A stretch of 64,000 nt of DNA from MWAR01 sp035388825 (GTDB taxonomy: Bacteria; Muiribacteriota; Ozemobacteria; Ozemobacterales; Ozemobacteraceae), in assembly GCA_035388825.1 (NCBI GenBank), contig DAOOQQ010000003.1, positions 1 through 64,000 on the forward strand, written 5' to 3'. A program made the position numbers and the translations under genes. Below, one piece after another: positions 6,544-15,184 of the stretch. Numbering within the stretch: the first letter of the stretch is position 1; each line of letters starts with the position of its first letter. Under the pieces are notes generated by a model that was not told where the DNA came from, did no database searches, and worked only from the letters and a program-made list of their open reading frames with translations.

Positions 6544-7314
6544 ATGTTCGTCTTGCATCAATTGCAGATCCGCGGCGGAAGAGCATCGCACCGCGGGGTG
6601 ACGCTGCTCGAGATCCTCACGGCGATGCTGATTCTGGCCTTCGCGTTCCTGCCGATTTTCGGCGTCATCAGTACCGGAACAGCCGACACCGACATCACCA
6701 ACTCGTATATCTCGGCCCAGACGATCGCCCGGAACATTCTCAATACAGCCCTCGACTCCGTCCCCTTCGAGAGCATCCAGGTCAATCCCGCCGCCGTTTC
6801 CGACATCGGCGAGAGCAATGCCGAGCCGAATGTCGGACTGATGGCCGACGTTCCCGGGTACGACGAGTCGACCTTCCTGGCCCAGTTCGGCAACACGACG
6901 GATCGCAGCACCTGCGGGGAGACCATCGACGAACGCGGAATCCGGTATAAAGTCAAACTATTCGTATTCCCCATCTCCGGGAACAATCCGCTGAACCTGG
7001 CCACAGATCTGAGTTTCCGGTATCGCCCCCGGCCCCTGTATGAAAACGCCGTCGATGCCCAGGGCCGCCAGGTCTGGTATACGACGACCCCAGGGGATCT
7101 CTTCATGGCGGCCCCGGCCCAGAGCCCGTATGCCTACTCCCTTCCGGCCGTCATCACCCAGTCGGCCCGCGATCTGGGGTCCCCCGCTGGGCCGGCCGGG
7201 GATTACTGTGTCATGAAGCGGCTTCTGCTGCGGGTCAAGTGGCAGATGCCGCGCGGCATCGAGCGCGCCATCACGATCTACACGGCAAAAGCGCATCTTT
7301 CCAGGGTGGACTGA
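6544..7314 (+). CDS. Prepilin-type protein, PilV/GspI-like minor pilin
   Basis: A 256-residue class III signal-peptide protein. The basic leader ends at Gly18, followed by VTLLEILTAM and a hydrophobic helix to about residue 42. Glu at position +5 is present, as needed for N-methylation and assembly. It is exported, cleaved by prepilin peptidase and assembled into a pilus or pseudopilus. The C-terminal part is a globular domain without a recognised family. I place the start at ATG 6544, which directly follows a TATACT box, instead of an in-frame ATG at 6394, because the upstream stretch contains the promoter and is not leader-like. It is the first gene of a minor-pilin cluster. Confidence 0.85.
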   Translation: MFVLHQLQIRGGRASHRGVTLLEILTAMLILAFAFLPIFGVISTGTADTDITNSYISAQTIARNILNTALDSVPFESIQVNPAAVSDIGESNAEPNVGLMADVPGYDESTFLAQFGNTTDRSTCGETIDERGIRYKVKLFVFPISGNNPLNLATDLSFRYRPRPLYENAVDAQGRQVWYTTTPGDLFMAAPAQSPYAYSLPAVITQSARDLGSPAGPAGDYCVMKRLLLRVKWQMPRGIERAITIYTAKAHLSRVD

Positions 7315-7323
7315 GGTGATCCC

Positions 7324-8007
7324 ATGAATGCCAGACATCCGACCCGGGGCATGGCCATTCCTCTCGTATTGCTGTTCGCGACGGTTCTCGCGATCATCGG
7401 AACGGCGCTGGTCAAGGCCACCCGCCAGACGAGCCGCCAGAACCTGACGAGCTACAACCAGCTCCAGGCGCATTTCGTCGCCCGGGCCGGCATGGAGCAC
7501 GCCCTCCTGAAGACGAAGTATCTCCACCGGGAATTATATGACGCCATATGCATGGCGCAGGGCCGTAATCCCTTGTTCGATTTTTCTCGGCCCATCAGTG
7601 CGACGAATCCCGGTCCCGCCTTTCTGTACCGCTCCGGCGAGTTCTCGCCGAACGGTTTCTTCACCCCCGGCTTCACGAAGTCCAACTCGACCGCCTGGCT
7701 GCAGGCCTACACCGAAGACCTGGTTTCCGGGGTTACCCTGGAAAACGGCCAGGTGAACGGCTGCATGAGCTTCGTCTCCCCTCCCCCCGCAGCGGCCGGC
7801 CTGATGCGCGAGCGGTTCACCGGGGGATACACGGTCCCCACGGTCGGCATCGCGGCAAACAACACAGTCGACCAGAGCGCCGCCATCGTGAACAACCAGA
7901 GCATCGTCGAAATCTCGGTGAATGCCTCGATCGTGAGCGCCCGCGGCGAAACGTGGGATGAAACGTTGAAAAGGACGGTGCGCGTATCCCGTGACAACAT
8001 CCGCTGA
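7324..8007 (+). CDS. PilX/GspK-like minor pilin component
   Basis: A 227-residue protein with a short basic start and a hydrophobic helix (about residues 10-30, RGMAIPLVLLFATVLAIIG). The following helix has the PilX_N-type AxxQAxxVARAGMEHAL pattern. It lacks Glu at +5, as GspK-type pilins do. In minor-pilin complexes such a protein sits at the pilus tip and helps prime assembly. The C-terminal part is Asn/Ser-rich and beta-like. It starts 9 bases after the preceding gene and overlaps the next by 17 bases, so the three form one transcription unit. Confidence 0.75.
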   Translation: MNARHPTRGMAIPLVLLFATVLAIIGTALVKATRQTSRQNLTSYNQLQAHFVARAGMEHALLKTKYLHRELYDAICMAQGRNPLFDFSRPISATNPGPAFLYRSGEFSPNGFFTPGFTKSNSTAWLQAYTEDLVSGVTLENGQVNGCMSFVSPPPAAAGLMRERFTGGYTVPTVGIAANNTVDQSAAIVNNQSIVEISVNASIVSARGETWDETLKRTVRVSRDNIR

Positions 8008-8764
8008 ACGCCTGCGTTGCGGCCGTTCCCCTTCCGGCTTCACGCTGATGGAAGTCCTGATCGCCGCCGGCATCCTTTCGATGTTCATGATCGGCCTGTT
8101 CAGCGTCTTCCGGGGTGGCCAGCAAGTGGGCGCACAGGGCCTGTGGCTCCAGAAAACCGTTTCCGAACTGCGCAATGCCTCGCGGCACATCTCGAACACC
8201 CTGGCGCGAAGCAGCTACCCTTCGACGATCGTGTTCCCGGGAACGATCATCGAGAACGACATCGATGACTTCAAGGTGCATTACGCGAGCACGCCCCTCA
8301 TTCCCGCCAACCGCGCCAGGACGGTCTCGGGACGGGGGAGTCCGGGCACCCAGTTCCTGAGGTTTACAGAATCCATCCCGGAACAGTCGGGTGGGCCGAT
8401 GAACGTGAACGCCGTTCTGAATTACCACGTCTATTCCCTGACGGCCGACGGGCGGCTGTTGTACCACCGGTACCAGCGCAGCATTCCAACGACCGGAGGC
8501 CCGAACTTCATCAAGGATATCAATGAAAGCCAGGTGCCAAGCGCACGGACGACCCTGATGGAAAGCGTCGAACTTGTCACGGATGTCGAGTCGGTCGGCA
8601 TCGGCATTTCGGCCACGACGGCCTCGCTCACCCCGATCATCGTCGACATCTCCTGCGCCTGGCCCCGGGGAAACACGAAACGCAACGAACGCGTGGTGAC
8701 CCCGCCGAATGTTCCCGCCATCCCTCATGAATCGACCGCAGACCCGGACTGGCAGCTGAGATAG
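7991..8764 (+). CDS. Prepilin-type protein, PilW/GspJ-like minor pilin
   Basis: A 257-residue prepilin. The leader ends at Gly16, followed by FTLMEVLIAAG with Glu at +5 and a hydrophobic helix to about 40. The rest is a globular region typical of the larger PilW/GspJ minor pilins. The start is a GTG inside the 3' end of the previous gene. No ATG upstream of the leader exists in this frame. With the two preceding genes it makes a V-X-W set. Confidence 0.85.
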   Translation: MTTSAERLRCGRSPSGFTLMEVLIAAGILSMFMIGLFSVFRGGQQVGAQGLWLQKTVSELRNASRHISNTLARSSYPSTIVFPGTIIENDIDDFKVHYASTPLIPANRARTVSGRGSPGTQFLRFTESIPEQSGGPMNVNAVLNYHVYSLTADGRLLYHRYQRSIPTTGGPNFIKDINESQVPSARTTLMESVELVTDVESVGIGISATTASLTPIIVDISCAWPRGNTKRNERVVTPPNVPAIPHESTADPDWQLR

Positions 8765-8797
8765 CCGGTCCGCCAATCTCTTCCCCGGAGGCCCGAG

Positions 8798-9733
8798 ATG
8801 CTGACCCGCCTGTTCCGACTCCTCGCCGTCCTGACCCTGTTCACCCCCGCCCTCTCCGCCGCCGAGACGGTCCCACAGATCGGCCACTGCAACGTCGCCA
8901 TGGCCGTGATGCTGCACCCGCTGATGGCCCACCTGGACACCTCGACGGGGCGATTCCATGGGGCCGCCCTTCCCAATGGGGCCGGTCTCGCCAACCAGGC
9001 CTCGGCCGAGACCGAAAGCCAGAGGAAGCAACTGATCCAGGAAGTCGATCAGATCAAGAAAGAGATTGCCGAGGCGAATCAGCAGTTCATCAGCAGCCTT
9101 CACGCTCTGAACCGGGAGCGTGATTCGCGCGAAAAGGCCCAGGATCAGTCTTCCCCGGGTACCCAGACGGAAGAGTATAGTAATAAGAGGCGAGAGCTCG
9201 AACAGGCCCATCGCCAGAATATTCTTTCGATCCGCTCGAAGCTGTCGTTCAAGGAGTCCGAATTGGAGAAGCTGAACAGCGAGGCAAAACACACGGATCA
9301 GCTTCCGGTCCGTGAAACAGAGAGGGTCTTCAAGCTGATTCTCGATGACGTGCAGGCTGCCGTCGCCACCGTGACAAAGCGGGAGAAGCTGTCGTTCGTG
9401 TTCAACAGCGCCACCGCCTTCCGGTTTCAGCACCCGTCGCAGGCCTTCATCGAGGGGAATCCGCTTTCCGAGCTGCTCGATCCGGCCAGGCCGCCCAAGC
9501 CCGCCGCCGGCAGCGATATCGAGTATTCCCTGCTGAGCCGGTTGTACCAGTGGACCACGGGTGAGATGTCCCAACTGTATCACTGCAATGATGCGCGGCT
9601 CACGCGGTTTGTCCTCGAGGGCGGCCTCGACATCACGCCGGCCGTCGTCGGCGAGGTATACAAGAAACACAACGTCGGCCAGGCGGCCGCCGATCTCGTT
9701 CAAAAGCTGTTTCGTTCGGACCTGATGAAATAA
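8798..9733 (+). CDS. Secreted coiled-coil protein of the pilin cluster
   Basis: A 311-residue protein with a Sec signal peptide (residues 1-21, ending SAAE). A charged coiled coil rich in Gln, Glu and Lys spans about 70-185, and a globular C-terminal domain follows. The N-terminal segment after the signal (IGHCNVAMAVMLHPLMAHLD) loosely recalls OmpH/Skp-type proteins, but the match is weak. A GGAGG lies 7 bases before the ATG. It sits between the minor pilins and the giant secreted protein, so it may be a periplasmic helper of their export or assembly. That role is inferred from position only. Confidence 0.65.
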   Translation: MLTRLFRLLAVLTLFTPALSAAETVPQIGHCNVAMAVMLHPLMAHLDTSTGRFHGAALPNGAGLANQASAETESQRKQLIQEVDQIKKEIAEANQQFISSLHALNRERDSREKAQDQSSPGTQTEEYSNKRRELEQAHRQNILSIRSKLSFKESELEKLNSEAKHTDQLPVRETERVFKLILDDVQAAVATVTKREKLSFVFNSATAFRFQHPSQAFIEGNPLSELLDPARPPKPAAGSDIEYSLLSRLYQWTTGEMSQLYHCNDARLTRFVLEGGLDITPAVVGEVYKKHNVGQAAADLVQKLFRSDLMK

Positions 9734-9783
9734 CCCGCTCTGCGAGAAGCCGAGCCGAGGCTGTGTGCCAGGAGGTATCGAGT

Positions 9784-12700
9784 ATGAAGAATCTGACATC
9801 CAGAGTGCTGCTGGGATTGACCCTGCTCCTTGGGCTGGCGGGCACTCCCGCCGCGTTTGCCGTTGCCTCCGACTCGTATAACGGCATCGCCTATATCTTC
9901 CTGCCTCCGGCCGATTTTGATCCGGGCTATGTCATCCGGCTCCGGCATACTTCCAATGACGGCGTCGTCACCCCACAGGCCGAGTTGTATTATCCAGACA
10001 ATACCTATTTCGGCCTTGCGGTCAGTCAGGAGCGGAGCATCTTCATGCTCCAGGCGCCCGTCATGTCCGGCGACACCGGCTGGTCGCCGGCTCCCGTCGG
10101 GTACCGGCCGAATGCCGCCGATTATCCGTCGGATTCGGACATCTATCTGAAACTGATTGCCCCTTCCAGCTACTCGCCCTGGCGGGGTGTCCATGGGTCG
10201 AGCTACTGGAAGCAGAATTACGCGATCAACGGAACGAGTTATTCGTGGGCGATGGTCGCGGGCGGCCCGACGTCGGTGCGGTATCTGAACCCGTCGGGTT
10301 CGGGTGCCCTCGGCACCCCCCTCTGGAACGGAACGGCGGGAAGCGCCCATCCGACCGATTCATCGAAGCGCATTCTGCCTTCCCACTGGGGCGGCATGGC
10401 CTACTACGCGTATGGCACTTCCCAGCATCCGGATTACCCCTGGAAGCAGCTGGACGGGCGTGAAGACCCGGTCGGTTCGGGACGGTTCCGTCCGACCGTT
10501 CTGGCTACCCAGGTTCCGACCTATCATGGAAGCGACAGACAGAAGTTTTCCTGCATCGTGAAGCGCGTGTATGAAACGCGCGACCGCTCTCTCAAGCTCA
10601 TGAAGGGCAGCGATGCTCCGTTCGCCCCTCTCCAGGCACAGACCGGAGCCGTTCTGAGCGCCACCGACGTCCGGGGGACCGAGTATTTCGCCCGCGGGTG
10701 TGGCGACAACTGCATTCCGGGCGGTTCCGGCCCCGGAGTGGCCATCGACTCGGTTCTCGCCAATGTGAAGGTCGTCACCTCCACGCTCGGCCGGCGGTAT
10801 GGCTTCAATCAGAAAGGTCTGATGAGCGGCCCGTATGCCGACGCCAAGCAGGCCGCCCTGCGCGTCGCCAGCCCATCCGGGGAGCGCACCATCGACATGG
10901 CGAACAGTGACGGCACCGTCCATACGAACATCCGCAATGCCGCCTATCTGAACACGCGCGGAATCAAGGCGAACGAGATCAAATCGTTCGGCATCTCCTC
11001 CAACTTCGACCCGGCCGCCACCATCGATTTCATCTACGCCTCGAAGGCGGATCTGTTCGTGGTGCAGGACTCCTGGTGGGGAACGGGCGGTATCGGGTAC
11101 GAGTATTACAAGGACACGGGCGAGATCTATAAACTCGACTATACCAACAACACCAATCCGACGGCCGAGTATCTCGGCATCATATCGGGAGACGTGGACG
11201 ACATCGGGGTCGACGGGGACGGGTTCCTCTACATCATGACGTCCGAGGCGGATCTCAGCGATGCGCAGGTTGCGGCTCTCGCGCCTTCGATGGCGACGAT
11301 CCTCGGAAGCGCCGACTACGCGGTTGCCCCCGGCACGACCCAGTGGTATCGGCCCCGCTATGAAATGACGCCCCTCGTGGTGGCCGAATCGGCCAAGACC
11401 GCCGGGGATTACCGGGACATCACCTACTATCAGAGTTTCTCGAAGAAGGTGAACAAGTATCCGCCGTCGGCGGGCGGCGGCAATCTGGCCGCCCCGACGT
11501 CTGCAGGCCAGGTTTCGGGATATTACAAGGATCAGTGGGCCCGCAAGATCGAATGGAACGGCACCACGGCAAACCTCGTCGGCAACTGGAGCCAGGAGGC
11601 GAAGGCGAGCCGCGACTCGATCATCGACGGCGAACTGGCCGTCATCAACGTCGCCAAGCTCCCTGCCGTGTTCAACGAGAACCCGGGCAGCCCGAAAATC
11701 TGCCGCGAAGACCGCCAGCCATTCGCGACCCTGGTATCGGAAGACTCTTCCGTGCTGCTGAAGGTGGAAGGGCTCAAGCCGTACATCACTGATCTCTCCG
11801 GCACCACCCGCCGGGATCTCAAGCCGATGGGCAGTTTCGGCGCCTACACCAACGTCCGGCTCAACAATCTGCCGACGACAACCGGCGAGTATAACCACGA
11901 CGAAGACGGCGACGGTAGCTACAGCGGCTTCCCCACCAGTCTTTTCGAAGCCGACGGGTATCAGACGACGATCCGGTGGTATGCCGATCTCGTCGACGGC
12001 ACCACGCCCCAGGCGACCGTCATCAGTCGTGTCGCCGTGGCCTCGGCACCGAATGTGGATTTTTCGGGCCGCCTGTGCGACTGGAGTTTCACTCCCCCTC
12101 ACCCCGGCAACTATGCCGTGTGGGCGGAACTCACCTACAACACCTTCAACTTCTCCGGCGCCAACCGGCCCACGGATCTTACCTCTTCCACACGGCCGGC
12201 CATCTCGGAGAAGCGCCTGCTGCGTGTCGTTTCGGCGTCTTCGCTCAACGGTCCGCCCAGCCTGATCTCCGCGATCAAGCTCGAGCCCGCCCGCGGCGAC
12301 GCGGCCACAGCCTTCCAGAACTGCACTGCGGTGTCGGATGCAGGCTACGACCTGCCGGAAGACGAGGCGGTGGAAAACCTGAAGATCTCTTTCAAAGCCC
12401 AGTTCCTCCGCGATGCGAACTACCGCACCTCCCAGGATTCCAGGCTGACGACCTATGACGGCATGGGCGTCTGGGATTATGACACATACCACAACCTGTA
12501 CAGTGCGGCCGGCGAGACCCCCGCCTACGCCAAGACCTCGATGCACGTCTACAACTTCCAGGCCGACGGAAGCGGTTATGCCGTCTCCTCCGCGTTCAAT
12601 CCCGGCTGGCCCAAGACGAGCTCGCCGGCAGACGTCGCGGCGGCCGATCAGGGAACCCGCACCGACAAGACCAGGCCAACCGCCAACGATCTGAAATTCC

Positions 12701-14307
12701 TGCGGTGGAACCTGTGGCTCGAAAATACCTGCACCGGCGCGACCATCCCGGGCCAGACACCGCCCTGGCGCGGAGTGAAACTCGCCTCGGGCGACTGCAC
12801 CGGCGCCGATGTGACAACAACGGCCAACCCCGGCGAGTATCTCATCACCCTGACCCTCCCCTCTTCCGCCCAGGGGACCCAGCGCATCGCGACGCCGCTC
12901 GACCCCGACCAATACAAGGTCAGGCTCGAGTTGATCTATCCCCGCGTTTCCTGGCGCGAAAGCTCGGCCGAAGAGGATGCCACGAAGAAGCAGTATCGCA
13001 GCATCATTCCCGACGCCGTGCCGGTCAGCGCGATCTGTGAGAAAACCCATCCCAACCTGCCGACCTCCGACACCGCGATCGGCGGCTCCTCTGCCTTCGC
13101 GAACAGCTCGGTGAAAGCCTGGCTGATCAGAGCCCGCGACAAGACGCCACCGGAACTCGCCGACCTGAGCCGCGGCATCCTCCACACGACGGGCGACCCC
13201 ATTCCGGACGTGACGGCTTCGTTCACGGTCTCGGACAACAACCCGCGCGCCACGTTCGGCACCTTCGAAGTCTCGTATCAGATGGCCAATCCGGCTCTTC
13301 CGCGCGATCCCACGAGCCGGTCCGTCAAACAGGCGGCGACGACCCACACCGCGATCGGCAAGAAGCCTGATTTCGCCGAGTTCTGGCGGCGTGACGATTA
13401 TCGCATCGGGGCCACTTACACCGCCCAGATTGCCGATTACGGACCGACCGGCCCCTTCGCCCCGACCGGCGTGCTCACGAACTGGGTCGGCATGCTGAGT
13501 TACAACGCGACGGGTTCGCTCAACGACGGCTTCGGCGTCGACGGCCAGAACACGACCCACCTGTTCGGCTCGTTCACCACGCCCCTGCCGAACGGAGCCT
13601 TGAATACGGCCCAGCGGACGCTCGAACGGGTCGACAACGACCCGCCCGGCTTCCGGGTCGAGATCATCTCCCAGAATGACAACCGCCGCTGGGTGGCAAC
13701 CCTCACCGAGGGCGTGCAGGATGCGACCTGGTTGCCCACGACCGTGGGCAACCTCGCCAAGTCGCTCCTCGAGGTCAGCTGCTTCCACCTCAACGGCACC
13801 CCGATCGGCGGCGGAGCAACGACGGCCGAGATCAACGGCTGCACGCAGTATCCGACGGCCATCGGCACCGAGAACGAGGCGGTCGATGCCGGCCTGCTCG
13901 GTCTCGATACCGCCCGCATGCCGCGTGTGCGCCGCTCGAGCCGTCTGCTGATCAACGTCGACATTCTTGAAAACGTCGACTACCGGAACCTGACGGCCGC
14001 CACATTCGCCATCACCGAAAATCTCGAGGCAGGCGGCTCCCGCAGCCTGCTCCCGGCCGGCGTGGGTAATCTGCCGCTCGAGGCCGCCTACCTGCCCAAC
14101 AACGCCCCGAACCCCCAGATCCAGTCCCCCCGGGCCCGCTTCACCGTCGATATGCCGATGAAGGTTCTTCCGGGGCAGCCGCAGGTATCGATGACGATCT
14201 CGGCAACGGACGCCCATGGGAACAAGCGCTCCCTGCGCATCCCGATCGAAGTCGTCGACAGCTCGTTCGATGCCCGCGTTCTGGAGAGCAAGGAAAACCG
14301 CCGCTGA
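9784..14307 (+). CDS. Giant secreted protein of the minor-pilin cluster (PilY1-like by position)
   Basis: About 1,507 residues with a Sec signal peptide (MKNLTSRVLLGLTLLLGLAG, cleavage near PAAFA). The start ATG 9784 has AGGAGG 8 bases upstream. The central part is beta-rich. It contains two Asp-rich calcium-loop candidates, DVDDIGVDGDG (near 11203-11235) and HDEDGDGSY (near 11899-11925). The last third looks like Ig-type beta-sandwich modules (TPPELADLSR, TASFTVSDNNP). No transmembrane or cell-wall anchor is seen. In other bacteria the pilV-pilW-pilX genes are followed by pilY1, a large calcium-binding tip adhesin. Position, size, secretion and calcium loops match. Direct PilY1 homology is not obvious by eye. 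Confidence 0.7.
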   Translation: MKNLTSRVLLGLTLLLGLAGTPAAFAVASDSYNGIAYIFLPPADFDPGYVIRLRHTSNDGVVTPQAELYYPDNTYFGLAVSQERSIFMLQAPVMSGDTGWSPAPVGYRPNAADYPSDSDIYLKLIAPSSYSPWRGVHGSSYWKQNYAINGTSYSWAMVAGGPTSVRYLNPSGSGALGTPLWNGTAGSAHPTDSSKRILPSHWGGMAYYAYGTSQHPDYPWKQLDGREDPVGSGRFRPTVLATQVPTYHGSDRQKFSCIVKRVYETRDRSLKLMKGSDAPFAPLQAQTGAVLSATDVRGTEYFARGCGDNCIPGGSGPGVAIDSVLANVKVVTSTLGRRYGFNQKGLMSGPYADAKQAALRVASPSGERTIDMANSDGTVHTNIRNAAYLNTRGIKANEIKSFGISSNFDPAATIDFIYASKADLFVVQDSWWGTGGIGYEYYKDTGEIYKLDYTNNTNPTAEYLGIISGDVDDIGVDGDGFLYIMTSEADLSDAQVAALAPSMATILGSADYAVAPGTTQWYRPRYEMTPLVVAESAKTAGDYRDITYYQSFSKKVNKYPPSAGGGNLAAPTSAGQVSGYYKDQWARKIEWNGTTANLVGNWSQEAKASRDSIIDGELAVINVAKLPAVFNENPGSPKICREDRQPFATLVSEDSSVLLKVEGLKPYITDLSGTTRRDLKPMGSFGAYTNVRLNNLPTTTGEYNHDEDGDGSYSGFPTSLFEADGYQTTIRWYADLVDGTTPQATVISRVAVASAPNVDFSGRLCDWSFTPPHPGNYAVWAELTYNTFNFSGANRPTDLTSSTRPAISEKRLLRVVSASSLNGPPSLISAIKLEPARGDAATAFQNCTAVSDAGYDLPEDEAVENLKISFKAQFLRDANYRTSQDSRLTTYDGMGVWDYDTYHNLYSAAGETPAYAKTSMHVYNFQADGSGYAVSSAFNPGWPKTSSPADVAAADQGTRTDKTRPTANDLKFLRWNLWLENTCTGATIPGQTPPWRGVKLASGDCTGADVTTTANPGEYLITLTLPSSAQGTQRIATPLDPDQYKVRLELIYPRVSWRESSAEEDATKKQYRSIIPDAVPVSAICEKTHPNLPTSDTAIGGSSAFANSSVKAWLIRARDKTPPELADLSRGILHTTGDPIPDVTASFTVSDNNPRATFGTFEVSYQMANPALPRDPTSRSVKQAATTHTAIGKKPDFAEFWRRDDYRIGATYTAQIADYGPTGPFAPTGVLTNWVGMLSYNATGSLNDGFGVDGQNTTHLFGSFTTPLPNGALNTAQRTLERVDNDPPGFRVEIISQNDNRRWVATLTEGVQDATWLPTTVGNLAKSLLEVSCFHLNGTPIGGGATTAEINGCTQYPTAIGTENEAVDAGLLGLDTARMPRVRRSSRLLINVDILENVDYRNLTAATFAITENLEAGGSRSLLPAGVGNLPLEAAYLPNNAPNPQIQSPRARFTVDMPMKVLPGQPQVSMTISATDAHGNKRSLRIPIEVVDSSFDARVLESKENRR

Positions 14308-14327
14308 CGATCTTCCGATGTAAATCG

Positions 14328-14359
14328 AGCGGGGGTGCCGAACGGCGCCCCCGCTTTTG
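14328..14359 (+). terminator. Rho-independent terminator of the pilin cluster
   Basis: A 13-bp stem (14328-14340 with 14343-14355, one G-T pair) with a very short loop is followed by a T-rich tail. It lies 21 bases after the giant gene's stop. Confidence 0.85.
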
Positions 14360-14377
14360 CTTCGCCGGTTTCTCGGC

Positions 14378-14383
14378 TATACT
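14378..14383 (+). promoter_or_regulatory. -10 box of a probably leaderless promoter
   Basis: TATACT ends 6 bases before the ATG at 14390, and no Shine-Dalgarno is present. A T-rich -35-like segment (TTTTGC, 14355-14360) lies 17 bases upstream, overlapping the terminator tail of the previous gene. Confidence 0.55.
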
Positions 14384-14389
14384 GTCCGC

Positions 14390-15172
14390 ATGAACAGCAG
14401 CATTCCCCGTTTCGCCGAAGCCACTACCCGGCGAGCTTCAATACTTTATATTATTATATATTATTTTATATTACTTTGCCCGGCCGTTTCAACGGCCTGC
14501 AGCCCGTCGGATTTCATTCTGGACGAGTTTTCCCTGCGCTGCAAAGACCTCGCCGAGCAGGTCCGGGACACGGAACTGGCTTACCGGATGGGATTCCCGG
14601 ATTCGGCGAGCCGGTCGGCCCGGCTGCTGGATGGATGGCTTTCCTTCTTCCTCGACCACGGCATCGCCCCGCCCCCGGTTTACCAGACCCTTTCGGGCCA
14701 CGGCTGGGAAGAAGGCATGCGCAGTCTCGGAAGATTGATCGGGAGCATCGGGCGCGGCGAGACCGTTTCCGGAGAAGCCCTGGAGATGTCGACCCTGCCG
14801 CTCGATCTGCTGGGGGCGCCCCAGAAGCTTCTCTCCTGCCGGCAGGCGCTGGCTTCTCTGTCCCAGCGGATCGACACGCTGGCGGAGCAGCCGGGATCGT
14901 TCCCCGTCCAACTGGCGACCGATGACCCGTTGGTGATCGATGCTATGCTGGCCCTGACCCGCTGTTTCGAGGAGTCTCCCTTTCTGCGAAAGCGGCTCGA
15001 AACCCTTCATTTCAGCATGACGAGCATCGCCCCCGCCACGGGCTCCCCGCTGTCTCCAGAAGATCTTGGAGCTCTGGCCGAGCTTCAACTCGGCCTGTTG
15101 CAGGAGGAGCTGCGGATTCTCGGCCCGATCGGCTTCTGGCAGCCCGCAGCGAGCCAGGCGCCCGCCCGCTAG
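14390..15172 (+). CDS. Secreted hypothetical protein, leaderless
   Basis: A 260-residue protein with a hydrophobic N-terminal segment (residues about 17-36, SILYIIIYYFILLCPAVSTA) that reads as a signal peptide. The following Cys leaves a lipoprotein possible. The DNA coding this segment is almost pure A+T, unlike the GC-rich remainder, and uses ATA, TTA and TAT codons. The rest is helical and acidic without a recognised domain. The gene is single, between the pilin-cluster terminator and convergent ftsY, whose stop is only 12 bases away. An in-frame start 33 bases upstream would put the promoter inside the gene. Confidence 0.65.
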   Translation: MNSSIPRFAEATTRRASILYIIIYYFILLCPAVSTACSPSDFILDEFSLRCKDLAEQVRDTELAYRMGFPDSASRSARLLDGWLSFFLDHGIAPPPVYQTLSGHGWEEGMRSLGRLIGSIGRGETVSGEALEMSTLPLDLLGAPQKLLSCRQALASLSQRIDTLAEQPGSFPVQLATDDPLVIDAMLALTRCFEESPFLRKRLETLHFSMTSIAPATGSPLSPEDLGALAELQLGLLQEELRILGPIGFWQPAASQAPAR

Positions 15173-15184
15173 CGGCGCTCCGCC

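Noticed and set aside
10360..14217. A very long open frame (over 1,200 codons) on the minus strand opposite the giant secreted protein
   Set aside because: High GC in third positions leaves the opposite frame open. The translation is low-complexity (runs of Arg, Gly, His), has no domain, and the plus-strand gene has signal peptide, ribosome site and terminator.
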